Below, in pieces: positions 33,357-43,666 of a DNA stretch of 64,000 nucleotides. Source of the stretch: JAVBMU01 sp031551755 (GTDB lineage Bacteria; Actinomycetota; Actinomycetes; Actinomycetales; Cellulomonadaceae); the NCBI GenBank assembly GCA_031551755.1, contig JAVBNE010000069.1, positions 1 through 64,000 of the forward strand, given 5' to 3'. The notes under the pieces are model-generated. The model worked only from the letters and a program-made list of their open reading frames with translations. It had not been told where the DNA came from and did no database searches. The number at the start of each line of letters is the position of its first letter. The stretch's first letter is position 1. The position numbers and the translations under genes are program-made.

Positions 33357-34394
33357 GTGTCCGACGCCGACGTCCCCGCCGTCCCTCTGGCCACCGGTCT
33401 CACTGATACCGATGGGCCGCCCGCGCCCGCGCGTAGTGGCATCACCGCTGCGGATGCCCGCGTGGTGATTCTCGCCGGCGGCCTCTCCCACGAGCGCGAA
33501 GTCTCTCTGCGGTCCGGTCGTCGGGTCGCGGAAGCGTTGCGCTCGGCCGGTGTGGATGTCACGGTGCGGGATGTCGATGCCGAACTGCTTCCCTTCCTCG
33601 CCAGCTCCCGTCCGGACGTCGTTTGGCCGCTGCTGCACGGCGCCAGCGGTGAGGACGGATCGATTCGCGACGTGCTCGAACTCATCGGTATCCCGTACAT
33701 CGGGACCGGGCCACGGTCGTGTCGAGCGGCGTGGAGCAAGACGGTAGCCAAGGGCGTCGTCCTGTCGGCTGGGCTTTCGACTCCCCGCTACGTCACCCTG
33801 CCCCAGGCACTCTTCCGCGAGCTCGGTGCGCAGCCCGTCTTGGACGCCATCGTCGGGGAACTCGGGCTACCGCTGGCGATCAAGCCGACCCAGGGTGGAT
33901 CGGCACTCGGGGTGACGATCGTGACCGACGCCGCGCAACTCCCCCGTGCGATGGTCGATTGCTTTGCTTATGGAGACGTGGCACTGATCGAGTCGGCGGT
34001 TGTCGGCACCGAGGTGGCTGTGAGCGTGGTGGACGACGGCACCGGGCCCCGCGCGCTTCCGCCCGTGGAGATCGTGACGGAGGGGCGCTATGACTACGAC
34101 GCCCGCTACAACCCCGGAAGGACCGAGTACTTTGCACCCGCGCGCATCGACGCAGAGCTGACGGAGCAGGTCTGTGATGCGGCGCTTCGCGCCCACACCG
34201 CTCTCGGCCTGCGCCAGATCTCCCGCACGGACATGATCATCGACGCCGACAGAACTCCACAGTTCTTGGAAGTCAATGTTGCCCCAGGGATGACCGAGAC
34301 ATCGCTTCTCCCCCAAGCCGTCCGCGCGGCTGAACTCGATCTTCCGGAGCTCTATCGGTCGATCATCAACGGCGCCCTGGCCCCCGCGAAGTAG
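33357..34394 (+). CDS. ddl: D-alanine-D-alanine ligase family protein
   Basis: 345 aa, GTG 33357 with AAGGAG ten bases in front. ATP-grasp enzyme: N-terminal ILAGGLSHEREVSLRSGRRVAEAL (ddl motif 1), LHGASGEDGSIRDVLELIGIPYIG, Gly-rich lid IKPTQGGSALGVTI and the metal/ligand end FLEVNVAPGMTETSLLPQA. It probably joins two D-Ala for peptidoglycan; a second Ddl is usual elsewhere in actinobacteria, and this family member near parB is one I recall from Propionibacteriales. 36 bases after the aminotransferase stop, likely one operon. Confidence 0.88.
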   Translation: MSDADVPAVPLATGLTDTDGPPAPARSGITAADARVVILAGGLSHEREVSLRSGRRVAEALRSAGVDVTVRDVDAELLPFLASSRPDVVWPLLHGASGEDGSIRDVLELIGIPYIGTGPRSCRAAWSKTVAKGVVLSAGLSTPRYVTLPQALFRELGAQPVLDAIVGELGLPLAIKPTQGGSALGVTIVTDAAQLPRAMVDCFAYGDVALIESAVVGTEVAVSVVDDGTGPRALPPVEIVTEGRYDYDARYNPGRTEYFAPARIDAELTEQVCDAALRAHTALGLRQISRTDMIIDADRTPQFLEVNVAPGMTETSLLPQAVRAAELDLPELYRSIINGALAPAK

Positions 34395-36195
34395 CACCGG
34401 CGGGCGGTGCGGGCGGAGGGCTCGGTGCGGGACTCCACGCGGCGGTTCCGGCGAGGTCGGTTCGATCCGGCCATTCGGTCCGGGTGCATCCGGTTCAGGC
34501 GCCCCCCGTCGAGCGGTGTAGTCATTTGCGCACTGTCGGTAGCGGGTCGTCCTCGGCGGTTGATCCGTGGGTGGGGCCAGTCCCTGATCGCTCATTATCT
34601 GGAGGACCGTTGATCCGGGTGTGGAAGCAGGGCGGGACACACACCCAAGTTCGGACCCGCACCGCTACTTCCGACCGCTGGTGTGTGCTCGCTGCGCGGC
34701 GCCGCATCGGGGCATTCACGGGATCGGCTGGAGTCGGCCATCTCCTCGGCAAAGACTTGATCCTCCGCTCGCCCAGATGCGCTGGTTGTTGAACGCTCGG
34801 TGGTTCTCGACTCAGAGCCCGACTTGGAGTCAGCACAAGGACCCTGCCGCTACTCCGGGCGGCTTTTCGTTTCGGGCTCCACGGCAGGGCTTACCCGCAC
34901 CTAGCCTGGCCTACACCTGTCGGCGTTCGTGACTGTCGGCGTTCGTAACGGTCGATGCGCGGTGCCGTCGACGCCCGCTGTTACCTGGCGTCCCCTTTCG
35001 AGCCCGCCGCAATCGTGCTCTGGTACCTCGCTCCGTCGCCGGGAGCGTCATCCAGTCCGTCCCCTGTGCTCGTTCCGACGCGTGGAATCGGGGGTGAGAA
35101 CACCGCAGCCGCCGCATCCAACACAACGGGGTGGACCGCTCGGTGTCGCGGGCTACGTGCACTTCCCCTACCTCGGGGCCGAGCCTGCTCTGTCGGTCGT
35201 GTGCCGACAACCTGTCATAGTGCGACGAGTGGTGTCACGTCTTTCGACTGGTCCCGAGGGGAAGGAACTAATCGACGCTGCACGGCCGTACCGCCCGCAG
35301 CCGGCCCGCCGACGATGAGGGCTCTTCTCGATCCTTAAGGTGCCCGGCCGATAGCTCGATTGCACCTCGCCCCAGCACCTCGCCCTGGTCTCTTGCGCTG
35401 ACACTGACGACGCGTCCGCCTTTAGACGACTCCCGCCGCCCACCTGTTTCACGTGAAACAGTGCCCAACTCTCCTCGCACACGACCCACTATCCGTTGCT
35501 TCGCGGTACGGCTCGACCCATGGTGTTCGTCCGGGCTCGGTGAACCGCCATCTCCGCTCCCCCCACCCTCCCGTGGCTATCCGCTCCTTTGCCGCCGCCC
35601 ACCATCGCCTCCTGTGTACGCCGGCCTCTTGGCCAACGCGTGGCCGCTCCGCCATCACGGTCTCATTGGACCGGAGCCGCGCCTGCCAAGTACCCCAGTA
35701 CCTGGTGGCTTAGGTCTCACGGACCCCAACCCTCACCCGGCGCCACTCCTACTGCGCGGACAACTCAGCCCAACAGCAACGGTTCTGTACTCACTGGCTC
35801 TTCGGGCACCCTGCTCCCTTTTGCGCTCCAGTACGTGGCCCGCTGGCAACGCGGCCTCAGAACGCCGCGATGCGGGTCGTCTCCCCGTGGTCCAGCGTGG
35901 CCGGGTCCCCAGTTCGCCGCCCCCACCTACCGATGATCCGAGCCTGCCGTCTACAGCCAACAGCTGTCGGGCCGGAGTTCTCTGGCCTACCACCCCCGTT
36001 GGCCTCTCGGCTGGACGGCGATACCAGCATGCGAGAGGAGGCCATGGGCCTTGCCCGATCCGGAGCCTCGGTGGTCATTTGGGTCTTGTGCCGGTGCTTG
36101 AATGGCGCCCTGAACGAAGCCCTGAGTAGCACCGCGCGCCCAACAGCGCACGCATCGCGCGACACTAGTCAGGCGAGGACTCGTAGACTCTGGCG
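34395..36195. other. Gene-poor interval (ddl to GNAT gene), contains parS1
   Basis: I see no gene with a credible start, composition and homology in these 1.8 kb. The open frames are Arg/Ser/Pro-rich shadows. The direct repeat CTGTCGGCGTTCGT occurs at 34917-34930 and 34933-34946. One perfect parS (35445-35460) is present. It is part of the 6.7-kb centromere-associated desert that extends to parB. Confidence 0.6.
35445..35460. promoter_or_regulatory. parS: parS site 1 (perfect)
   Basis: TGTTTCACGTGAAACA matches the universal parS palindrome at all 16 positions. ParB binds it and loads the segregation complex. It is about 5.7 kb from parB, in a gene-free stretch. Confidence 0.92.
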
Positions 36196-36705
36196 ATGAC
36201 ATTCCGCCTTCGCCGCTTCGCTCCCACCGATGGCCATGCGACACACGCCTGCTTCTACCGTGCCGTTCACATCACCGCCGCCACAGATTACGACGCAGCC
36301 CAGCTGTCGGCATGGGCCCCGGACGACTTCGACTTAGATCTGTGGGTTGAAGCACGGAGCGCTCAGTCCACCGTTGTCGCCGACACAGGCGATTCGATAG
36401 TGGGGTTCGGTGGACTCGAGCACGGCGGATGCATCGACATGCTCTACGTCGACCCAGCTCATGGTTGTCGCGGAGTCGGAACCGCGATTCTCAGGTGGCT
36501 GACGAACCACGCTGCACGAAGCGGAACCCAACGGCTGACAGCCAACGTCAGCGCTACGGCTCGTGGGTTCTTCGAGGCACATGGGTTCGTCGTCACCGAA
36601 CGCCGTGACTTTCTTCGTCGCGGGGTCTTGATCTTCAACTACGCGATGACTAAGAGCCTCACCACCGAAGACGAGCGCATCTCTGGTGGCTCCGGGAAGC
36701 GCTGA
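36196..36705 (+). CDS. GNAT family N-acetyltransferase
   Basis: 169 aa starting at ATG 36196; no clear ribosome site. GNAT fold: MTFRLRRFAPTDGHATHACF (strand 1 and helix 1), DMLYVDPAHGCRGVGTAILRWL (strand 4 with the acetyl-CoA pyrophosphate loop GCRGVG), RLTANVSATARGFFEAHGFV (strands 5-6). The substrate is not predictable. The gene lies alone inside the gene-poor, parS-containing stretch, with about 1.8 kb of non-coding DNA on the left and 1.6 kb on the right. Confidence 0.88.
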   Translation: MTFRLRRFAPTDGHATHACFYRAVHITAATDYDAAQLSAWAPDDFDLDLWVEARSAQSTVVADTGDSIVGFGGLEHGGCIDMLYVDPAHGCRGVGTAILRWLTNHAARSGTQRLTANVSATARGFFEAHGFVVTERRDFLRRGVLIFNYAMTKSLTTEDERISGGSGKR

Positions 36706-38333
36706 TGACCGCTCCTCGACGAACTCGGTGAGGCCATTGGGCACGACGCATGGAGACGAACAGCGTCTAGAGAACTTTCGGCACGGGGCTCCACAGGCGA
36801 CGTCAGACCCGGCACGTCAAGGCCATGGGTCTGATCCACTCGGACATGATGCCGGTTCGACACGCAGCGCCCACACGCAAAGGCTCGGAACCCTTCGGCC
36901 TGTGGCCATTGAGTCGAGTAGGGCGAGAGGTGTCATCCCTGCGGGCCAGCAGCAGTTTCCACAACCAGCCCCTTCGGTCAGCAACCGGGTCACCGTTAGG
37001 CAGCCGACCCATCGCGCACTAAGGCGAAACCACCCCGCGATCCGTCGACCGCCAGATCGACGGGCCGCGGCTCTTCACACCAAGCAGGCCGTCCCTGCCT
37101 CCGCTGGAGGGCACAACGGCAGGTTCGAGTCCGCAGATTGGCTTCTTCTAAAGCTGGTCCTCCCACCACGTGAATCAACCTCATCGGACCAGGAGTGCAC
37201 GCGAGACCACGCCAGGCGATGCGATTCGTCGCAGCTCGCTAAAGCCACCACGCTTTGATCCCGGCCAGCAGGGGGTTGATCCGCCCGACTCTCTCCACCC
37301 GACTCTCTCCGCACAGACCGATCGCGGACCAAGACCAACGAACGCGACCTCCTTATGTGCGGATGCCTGGTCTAGGCCGGTCTTTGTGAGTAGGGGGTCC
37401 CGTACGGCCGGCTCCTTCTCAGGGCATCGCCGTTCGCTGGCTCCTGCGATCAGTCCGGCGGGCATCCGATCTTGAATCCTCGGAGCCCGATTCCTCGGCA
37501 GAGCTTTCGCGACTCATCGGACCTGTGGACCCTCCCGATACGGCACGCTCTCGGATGCCGTTCAGTGTTCGGAGTCCGTGCTCCACCAAGTCGGTTTCTC
37601 GGATCTGCAGTCACGACGACGGTGTGAAGCGAAGACCATCCTCTGTCGGGCACGGGATAAGGGCGTCGCCGCAATGGGGCATCTCCGCCCCCTCCGCGGG
37701 CGGGAGTTCCCACGATCGATTTCGCGAGCCAGGCTTGGTCTCGCACTCCGACCCGCGCAGCGCCGGCACCACCGCGCCGCGCCGTTCGGTGAGGCTTAGA
37801 CACTCTCCCTAGTGACTAGGCAGGAGTCCACACAACAGGCGGTCGTTGTCGATACAGCAGGTCGAGGTATCCACTGTGAACGCAGTCATTGCCATCCAGC
37901 CGGCAGAAGCCCCGGAGGGTGTCTGGTCACAGCAATCGGGGCGTGGGACCCGTCATTACCCGACAGCTGGCGCCTCTGTTTCACGTGAAACACCGCACGG
38001 GTGGTACTCCTCGCTCTTGCGCACTGGCCACACAAGTCTTCGACGCAGAGGGTGGGCGGATGTTGTCAGCCCAGACACCGGCCTTCTTCGTACTCCGCGA
38101 CGACAAGTACTGGTGAGTCCCGAACATGGCCCGCGCGGTTAGACCGAGGTGCTGAAGATGGCCCCGCCTAGTCGGACCGCGCCACGTAACAGTGAGTAGT
38201 TCGGAAGCGCGGCGGTGCGCCTTCAGGGCGCAGGGAGCGCCGTCCGGACCTTGAAGCGGTTGAGATTGCGGCGGTCGACTGAGTCGTCGCAGAGGCACGC
38301 ACCCACTCGTGTTCCCCAGCCAGTCGCATGAGG
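36706..38333. other. Gene-poor interval, contains parS2
   Basis: No supported gene, tRNA or terminator is seen over 1.6 kb. The frames present on both strands are short, Arg/Pro/Ser-rich and lack ribosome sites. One perfect parS lies at 37977-37992. Confidence 0.55.
37977..37992. promoter_or_regulatory. parS: parS site 2 (perfect)
   Basis: TGTTTCACGTGAAACA, identical to the consensus, 3.1 kb from parB and 350 bp from the decayed IS481 transposase. Confidence 0.92.
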
Positions 38334-39335
38334 TCATGAGGTTGGTGACGCGGGCGTGGACGCGGGTGGCTGGTGGTTGGCCGCGGCAGTCGAGTGTGGT
38401 CGATGGTAGTCGAAGTGAACGTTCCAGACGGCGATCGCCTCGGCTCGTTCGGTTTCCGAGTGCCAGGTGCGGGTGGGGAGTTCTTCGGCCAGGATCCGGT
38501 TGCGCGGCTCGACTTTCCCACTGTGGCGGGGTGTGTAGGGCCGGGTGCGTTGGTGACGGGAAGCTGTGACCAGGACGGTGGTGGCGAAGTCGACGGCGCG
38601 GTAGTTGGCACCGTTGTCGGTGTCAACCCGGGTGATGCGGGTGATGCCATGCGCGGCGAAGAACGCTGCTGCGCGATGCCAGAACCCGATCGTGGTCACG
38701 GCGGTCTCGTCCGCGAGGGGTTCGGTGTACGCCATCCGAGAGTAGCCATCGACTGCGCGGTGCAGGTACACGTACCCGCCCCTGGCTCCCTTCGTTTCGC
38801 CCGCACGAGGCGGCGCGCTTGGTTTGAGTCGCGCCCGTCGGCGCGCGTTCCGCCGCTGCCAGGGATGCGCCCGACCTTGACGTCCATATGGATCATGGGA
38901 CCGGGGTAGCGGGCCACGATCGGACCCGGTTGACTGTTCGATACACCTGTCGGGTCCAAGTACCGGCACTTGTTGATCCCAAGGCGTACCAGCCACCGCC
39001 CGACCGTGCGCGGGGCGACCTAGATGCACCCAGCCGCGAGTTCGTGGGCGATCCCGGAAGTGGACCACTTGTGTGCCCAACGCAGCTCCTCGATCCCTGG
39101 CTACGACCACCGCAGGCGTCACCGTCGGCTGGCGGACCGGTTCACTGCCGCGATCGACCGAGGCGGCTTCACCACCTGCGAGGTAGCGGGCGCACCACTT
39201 CGACAAACACCTGCCGGGACACACCGACATCGGCCGCCACATGCGCGATCGCGCAACGCGCACAACGCCGGATCAATCGCAAGCACCCTTCAGGACTCAA
39301 CGGGCGTCACGGTGAGGCGCGAGGGGTAGGCCCTT
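38334..39335 (-). pseudogene. IS481-like transposase remnant with several frameshifts
   Basis: Read on the minus strand from about 39335, pieces of one transposase appear in different frames: SRLTVTPV and AHVAADVGVSRQVF (N-terminal HTH), then WCARYLAGGEAASVDRGSEP in another frame, HKWSTSGIAHELAAG, and YPGPMIHMDVKVGRIPGSGG (first catalytic Asp region). The last piece is ARGGYVYLHRAVDGYSRMAY, RVDTDNGANY (second Asp) and RPYTPRHSGKVE to the stop at 38334. At least three frame changes are needed, so it is dead. Order and motifs match IS481 proteins. Terminal repeats were not found; a 10-bp inverted repeat (39321-39330 with 39378-39387) lies at its 5' side. Confidence 0.8.
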
Positions 39336-40189
39336 TCGGCGGACGGTTCTAGGAGTACTCCCATCCTGCCGCAGGGACCTACCCCTCCCCCACACCCCCA
39401 CGTCACCGAACGACCCACAACACCCAGTCTTCGTCCGCAGCGGCCCGGGCGGACAAGGGTCGAGTTGAAGGCACCTTCCCGTCAATGACGATCGCCGACC
39501 GGCTCGCGTGAGGGTAGGTCATCGGGATGGACCTCGACGCAGGCCGCCCTCAAGACGCACCCACTTCACCGCGCATTCCACACTCTGATTCGCCATCATC
39601 GTTTCCAGTCATAGCCGAACAGCGCAACAGAATGGAAAGAGGAAGGACGGTCGGGCGAGATCACGCTCGGACTGACAGAAGCTGGCAGCGCGTTCTCGGC
39701 GCGACCCTGAAGAGCCGCTTTTAGCAACCCTTGGTGGGGGGCCTCCGCGACACATTGTCATCCTGGCTCCTTCGCCAATCGACACCGCCTGGGAGAGATG
39801 GCGTCGAGCTCGCGCGACTCTCCATCGCTACGCTCAGCACGATCAGGCCATATGGTGCCCGTGCAAGGACCAGGAGCTCCCCGCCATGCGGCACATCGAA
39901 AGCCCGTGCCTTCTTCGATCCTCGGGATCGCTGTCAGCTCAGCGGTGGGCGTGACGAGCCACCCCGGGACCTGGGTGCCTCGAATGTTTCGGGCCAGCAG
40001 TTCTTACCCCTTGATGATGGAGCTTGAAGGTCTTCATAGGCTCGACCGAGCTCGCTCTCCAGCCGTCTCGTCCCATGCTCATCGGTCAGGTTCAACAGAC
40101 CCTCACCGATGGAGGGCGTCGAAGCCGGAACCCACGGTGGCTCCGCCGCCCAGGCGTAGGTCCACCTCACCATTGCTCGTCCGACCACT

Positions 40190-40205
40190 GGTTTCACGTG
40201 AAACA
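40190..40205. promoter_or_regulatory. parS: parS site 3 (one mismatch)
   Basis: GGTTTCACGTGAAACA differs from the consensus only at the first base (G for T). Confidence 0.88.
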
Positions 40206-40386
40206 CGGACGCTCGTGTGACGGTCGATGTCCGAGGCGAGCGGAAATGACAGGACTCTCAGTGGCAGCGCGGCGCAACACGGGTCTTCAGTCGGCGCGTA
40301 GGAAGATCGACGGTCAGTTGGTCGGCCGGGGTCACTCCCGATCGCGGTGCAACTCTTACCACAGAATGAAGCCCACTCCCTGAGCA

Positions 40387-40402
40387 TGTTTCACGTGGAA
40401 CG
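40387..40402. promoter_or_regulatory. parS: parS site 4 (two mismatches)
   Basis: TGTTTCACGTGGAACG keeps the left arm and core and differs at two positions of the right arm. It lies 182 bases from site 3, so it may be a weaker ParB site. Confidence 0.7.
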
Positions 40403-41019
40403 CCAGTTGCTCTCCCGATCGCGCACTCGATCGAGCGATACGGGAGAAGTGAACAGCGGCGTTCCCCGGAGCCGTCTGTCGTACTCTCAACCGACCTTCC
40501 GAGGAACCACTCCCCCGCGCCCTGACATGGTCTTCGGGGACACCCCTCACCGACCTGGGTAGCAGTGATCCGATCACTGGTAGGCCGGTGAACCCCCAGG
40601 CCAAGGTTCTCTGAGGTGACGTGGTTCGGCTCGTGCAACGCGCGATCCACCTACTGAAGCCTCTGGTGGGAATCTCGCCATCAAGACTCGTTGAGCTAAC
40701 CATCCCCTTTGGTGTTCGCACTCCACATGAGGGTGCGAAGAGCGCTGAGCCTCAACGCCTACACCTTTGCTGCGCGGCCGCCACAGGACCGACACATCCG
40801 GGCCCTCGTGGCCCAGGCCGCGCATCGAGACGCCATACCCCAAAGACGGGAGCGCGTGCAGCCGACAAGGCACCCGCACCCACAGATTAGACCGCTCCGT
40901 GTAACGAGTGCCTTGCCCACCACCCCGGTACCCACGTCATCCCCACTCCACGCGGCTGCCCGTCTTCCTGCCCTCCCGGCCTCCGCACCTGCGCACCTGC
41001 GCACGGCACCGGATACACC

Positions 41020-41049
41020 GGAGGGTCCTGCCTTGGCAGGACCCTCCGA
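41020..41049 (-). terminator. Hairpin downstream of parB
   Basis: GGAGGGTCCTGCC and GGCAGGACCCTCC pair as a perfect 13-bp stem (41021-41033 with 41036-41048) around a TT loop, 67 bases past the parB stop on the minus strand. It is a likely terminator of the rsmG-parA-parB transcript. No obvious U-run is present. Confidence 0.65.
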
Positions 41050-41114
41050 GCGAGTCGGAAGCATTCTCCTCTGACGAACCGCCGATCTCGAACTCGGAAG
41101 GCTCGGTGGTACTG

Positions 41115-42452
41115 CTACTTCCGAAGCAAGCCCGGATCCTCCGGCGCCATTAGATCCAGGATCCGGTTTAGGTCCTCCACCGACGCGAACTCGACCGTGA
41201 GCTTCCCCTTGCTCTTGCCGAGATCAACCCGGACCCGGGTCTCGAATCGATCAGAGAGGCGACTGGCGAGCTCGTCGACGGCAGCGGAACGCTGGCCGGC
41301 GCGAGGCTCACGAGCTGGCTTCTTCTCCTCGCCACCACCGAGCGCAACGATCTCCTCGGTTGCCCGAACCGATAGGCCTTCCGCCACTATCCGCTGAGCG
41401 AGACGCTCAATCTGCGCGCCATCCGTCAGCCCCAACAAGGCACGAGCATGGCCCGCGGTGATCACCCCAGCCGCAACTCGTCGCTGAACCAACGGAGGGA
41501 GCCGCAGCAGGCGGAGCGTGTTCGAGATCTGCGGACGACTACGTGAGATTCTGTCAGCGAGTTCCTCATGCGTGCATCCGAAGTCGTCCAACAGCTGCCG
41601 ATAGGCCGCCGCCTCCTCCAGCGGATTTAGTGCGCTGCGGTGGAGGTTCTCCAATAGCGCATCGCGTAGGAGGTCTCCGTCCTCTGTCTCCCGAATGATC
41701 GCGGGGATCGTGGCGAGTTCAGCGGCCTTGGTCGCCCGCCACCGCCGTTCACCCATAATGAGCTCGTACTGGCCACTCTCCCCAGCGACCTTGCGGACCA
41801 CAACCGGCTGGAGAACGCCGATCTCCTTGATCGAGCCGACCAGCTCTTCCAGCTCACCGTCGTCGAAGTTAGTGCGTGGCTGCCTCGGGTTCGGCCGGAT
41901 CGAGTCCGTGGGCAGCTCAGCGAAAGTCGCACCCGGTACCGGGACGAGATCGGACGCCTCCCCGCCCCCGGCGCCAGCACCCTCGCCGCCGACCGCCGAA
42001 ACCTCGCCAGTTGACGTAGACCGAACTCTTGACTCACCACGATCGTCTGGCGTCGGTGACGCGGCATTTGGCACCGTGGCGGCCGTGACCGGCTCCGTGG
42101 CCACTGCCACCGAACCAGCGGCCGACGCGCCCACACCCCCTCCGCTGATCACCGAGGGTCGATCAGCAACAGCCGCGCGATCCGCCATCACAATCGGCTT
42201 CACCGAAACACGTCCACCGGAGCGTCCGCTACCGCGGTCAACGTCGACGTTGACATTTCCGGACGCGGTTGAGCGAGCGCCGATGGCCGCGGCGTCGACA
42301 GCTGCAGTTGTGGCCATCCCCTCGCTCGATGAACCCTTCTCAGCACCCTTTTCCCCGTCCGAGAAGAAGACATCCACGGGACGTTTCCCCTCAGGGCCGG
42401 TCGGAATTAGAGCACCGAGCCCTCGTCCCAATCCACGCCGCTTCTCGCTCAT
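41115..42452 (-). CDS. parB: Chromosome partitioning protein ParB
   Basis: 445 aa. N-terminal KRRGLGRGLGALIP motif for ParA contact, then about 140 residues of low-complexity Ala/Ser/Val linker, longer than in most ParBs. CTP-binding ParB domain with PRQPRTNFD and the arginine patch GERRWRATK, followed by the HTH that reads parS (CTHEELADRISRSRPQISNTLRLL) and a C-terminal dimerisation domain (RVRVDLGKSKGKLTVEFASVEDL). It loads onto the six parS-like sites nearby and spreads along the origin. The ATG overlaps the parA stop by four bases. Confidence 0.96.
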   Translation of the reverse strand: MSEKRRGLGRGLGALIPTGPEGKRPVDVFFSDGEKGAEKGSSSEGMATTAAVDAAAIGARSTASGNVNVDVDRGSGRSGGRVSVKPIVMADRAAVADRPSVISGGGVGASAAGSVAVATEPVTAATVPNAASPTPDDRGESRVRSTSTGEVSAVGGEGAGAGGGEASDLVPVPGATFAELPTDSIRPNPRQPRTNFDDGELEELVGSIKEIGVLQPVVVRKVAGESGQYELIMGERRWRATKAAELATIPAIIRETEDGDLLRDALLENLHRSALNPLEEAAAYRQLLDDFGCTHEELADRISRSRPQISNTLRLLRLPPLVQRRVAAGVITAGHARALLGLTDGAQIERLAQRIVAEGLSVRATEEIVALGGGEEKKPAREPRAGQRSAAVDELASRLSDRFETRVRVDLGKSKGKLTVEFASVEDLNRILDLMAPEDPGLLRK

Positions 42453-43666
42453 CCAACTTCCTCACGTTCGATCTGAACGGCGTAGCCGTCGGCCACTTCG
42501 TCTTCCAGCAGAACCTCATCACCCTGGCCGAAGACGGCATCGATGGGTGTGAGATGAGCACCGCGCTCCGCGAGTTCGCGCGCCGCTTCCAAGTAGGCAA
42601 GTGCGCCAGTCGATCCCGGGTCGTACGTCACCACCGTCTGTCCATGGCTCGGGGCCTCGGAGATACGCACCGACCGCGGCACGCTTGTCCGTAGCGTCTG
42701 CTCTGGGAAGTGTTCGCGCACCTCCGCGGCGACCTGCTGCGCAAGGTTCGTCCGCCCGTCATACATGGTGAGCAAGATGCTGGAGAGATGCAGGCCTGGG
42801 TTGAGATGGGCCTTGATCATCTCGATCGTCTTCAAGAGCTGGCTCAGACCCTCGAGCGCGTAGTACTCGCACTGAATCGGGATCAGCACTTCGCGCCCGG
42901 TGACGAAGGCATTGACAGTCAGCAGCCCAAGGCTGGGCGGGCAGTCGACGAACACATAGTCGATCTGGTCGTGACCGGCCGCGACACGACTCTCCAGGTA
43001 CTCGTCGACAGCCCGCCGGAGGCGAGTTTCACGTGAAACCAGCGAGACGAGTTCGATCTCGGCGCCGGACAGATCGATAGTGGCGGGTACACACCAGAGA
43101 GTTGGGATCTCCGGACACTGCTGTACAGCCCTGGCCAGCGGTGCGCCTTCGACTAGTACTTCGTAGACCGACGCTGTACCGGCCCGATGCTCGACACCCA
43201 GGGCCGTCGAGGCATTGCCCTGCGGATCGTTGTCGATCACGAGCACGTTCAGACCAGACTGGGCAAGCCCTGCCGCCAGGTTAACCGTGGTCGTCGTCTT
43301 ACCGACGCCACCCTTCTGGTTCGCCACCGTGATGATCCTCGTATGGCTCGGCCGTGGGAACCGCTGCCCGTGGAGCTCGATGCGTCGCCGGGCATCGATC
43401 GCCAACTGTGCAGCCAAAGGCGTTGAGTCGTCCATCTCGGGGAGGCTGGCGACTATCTCCGCTCGCTCGACATCGGCAGCCTCGGGGGCCTCATCACCCC
43501 CTGAAGCTTCGGGCGGTGAGACCCGAATCCGATCCGCAAAGCCGTCACCCGACCATACAGGGCTGTCCGTCACGCTCGTCTCCTCCATTGGTGCGTTTCG
43601 ACGGCCCCGGCCCAGTCGGAGCGCATCCATTGCACGCCCCCACATCTGACCACGTTCCGCCGCCAT
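42449..43666 (-). CDS. parA: Chromosome partitioning ATPase ParA
   Basis: 405 aa from ATG 43666, which overlaps the rsmG stop (TGATG). A variable acidic N-terminus of about 105 residues is followed by the deviant Walker A KGGVGKTTTTVN, VIDNDPQGNASTALG (A'), FVDCPPSLGLLTVNAF (Walker B) and DGRTNLAQQVAAEVREHFP. ParA binds nucleoid DNA and moves ParB-parS complexes. A parS site is embedded in the coding sequence at 43025-43040 (codons for LVSRETRL). It is the middle gene of rsmG-parA-parB. Confidence 0.96.
   Translation of the reverse strand: MAAERGQMWGRAMDALRLGRGRRNAPMEETSVTDSPVWSGDGFADRIRVSPPEASGGDEAPEAADVERAEIVASLPEMDDSTPLAAQLAIDARRRIELHGQRFPRPSHTRIITVANQKGGVGKTTTTVNLAAGLAQSGLNVLVIDNDPQGNASTALGVEHRAGTASVYEVLVEGAPLARAVQQCPEIPTLWCVPATIDLSGAEIELVSLVSRETRLRRAVDEYLESRVAAGHDQIDYVFVDCPPSLGLLTVNAFVTGREVLIPIQCEYYALEGLSQLLKTIEMIKAHLNPGLHLSSILLTMYDGRTNLAQQVAAEVREHFPEQTLRTSVPRSVRISEAPSHGQTVVTYDPGSTGALAYLEAARELAERGAHLTPIDAVFGQGDEVLLEDEVADGYAVQIEREEVG
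43025..43040. promoter_or_regulatory. parS: parS site 5, inside parA
   Basis: AGTTTCACGTGAAACC keeps the 14-base core of the parS palindrome; only the outermost base on each side differs. It lies within the parA coding sequence, a common position for parS in actinobacteria. Confidence 0.88.

Larger units (their letters stand above)
39336..41114. other. Gene-poor interval before parB, contains parS3 and parS4
   Basis: 1.8 kb without a supported gene. Two parS-like sites at 40190 and 40387 lie within 200 bases of each other, 0.7-0.9 kb from the parB 3' end. Frames here are short shadows. A Pro/Thr-rich stretch after 40900 could hold a terminator of parB, and GGAGGGTCCTGCCTTGGCAGGACCCTCC (inverted repeat, about 41021-41048) is a good candidate. 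Confidence 0.55.

Noticed and set aside
34440..34490. GGTTCGATCC T-loop-like sequence
   Set aside because: No matching acceptor or anticodon arm at the right distance.
35461..36129. 222-codon open frame on the plus strand starting inside parS1
   Set aside because: No ribosome site, Arg/Pro/Ser-rich with no domain, and similar open frames occur on both strands. It is a GC-rich shadow.
37110..37150. GGTTCGAGTCC T-loop-like sequence suggesting a tRNA in the desert
   Set aside because: The flanking bases cannot form a T stem or an acceptor stem; no cloverleaf.
37160..37180. CACGTGAATC as a further parS
   Set aside because: Only one arm resembles parS; too many mismatches.
36686..37475. Several plus and minus frames after the GNAT gene
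   Set aside because: Short, Arg/Pro/Ser-rich, without homology or start signals. Kept as non-coding.
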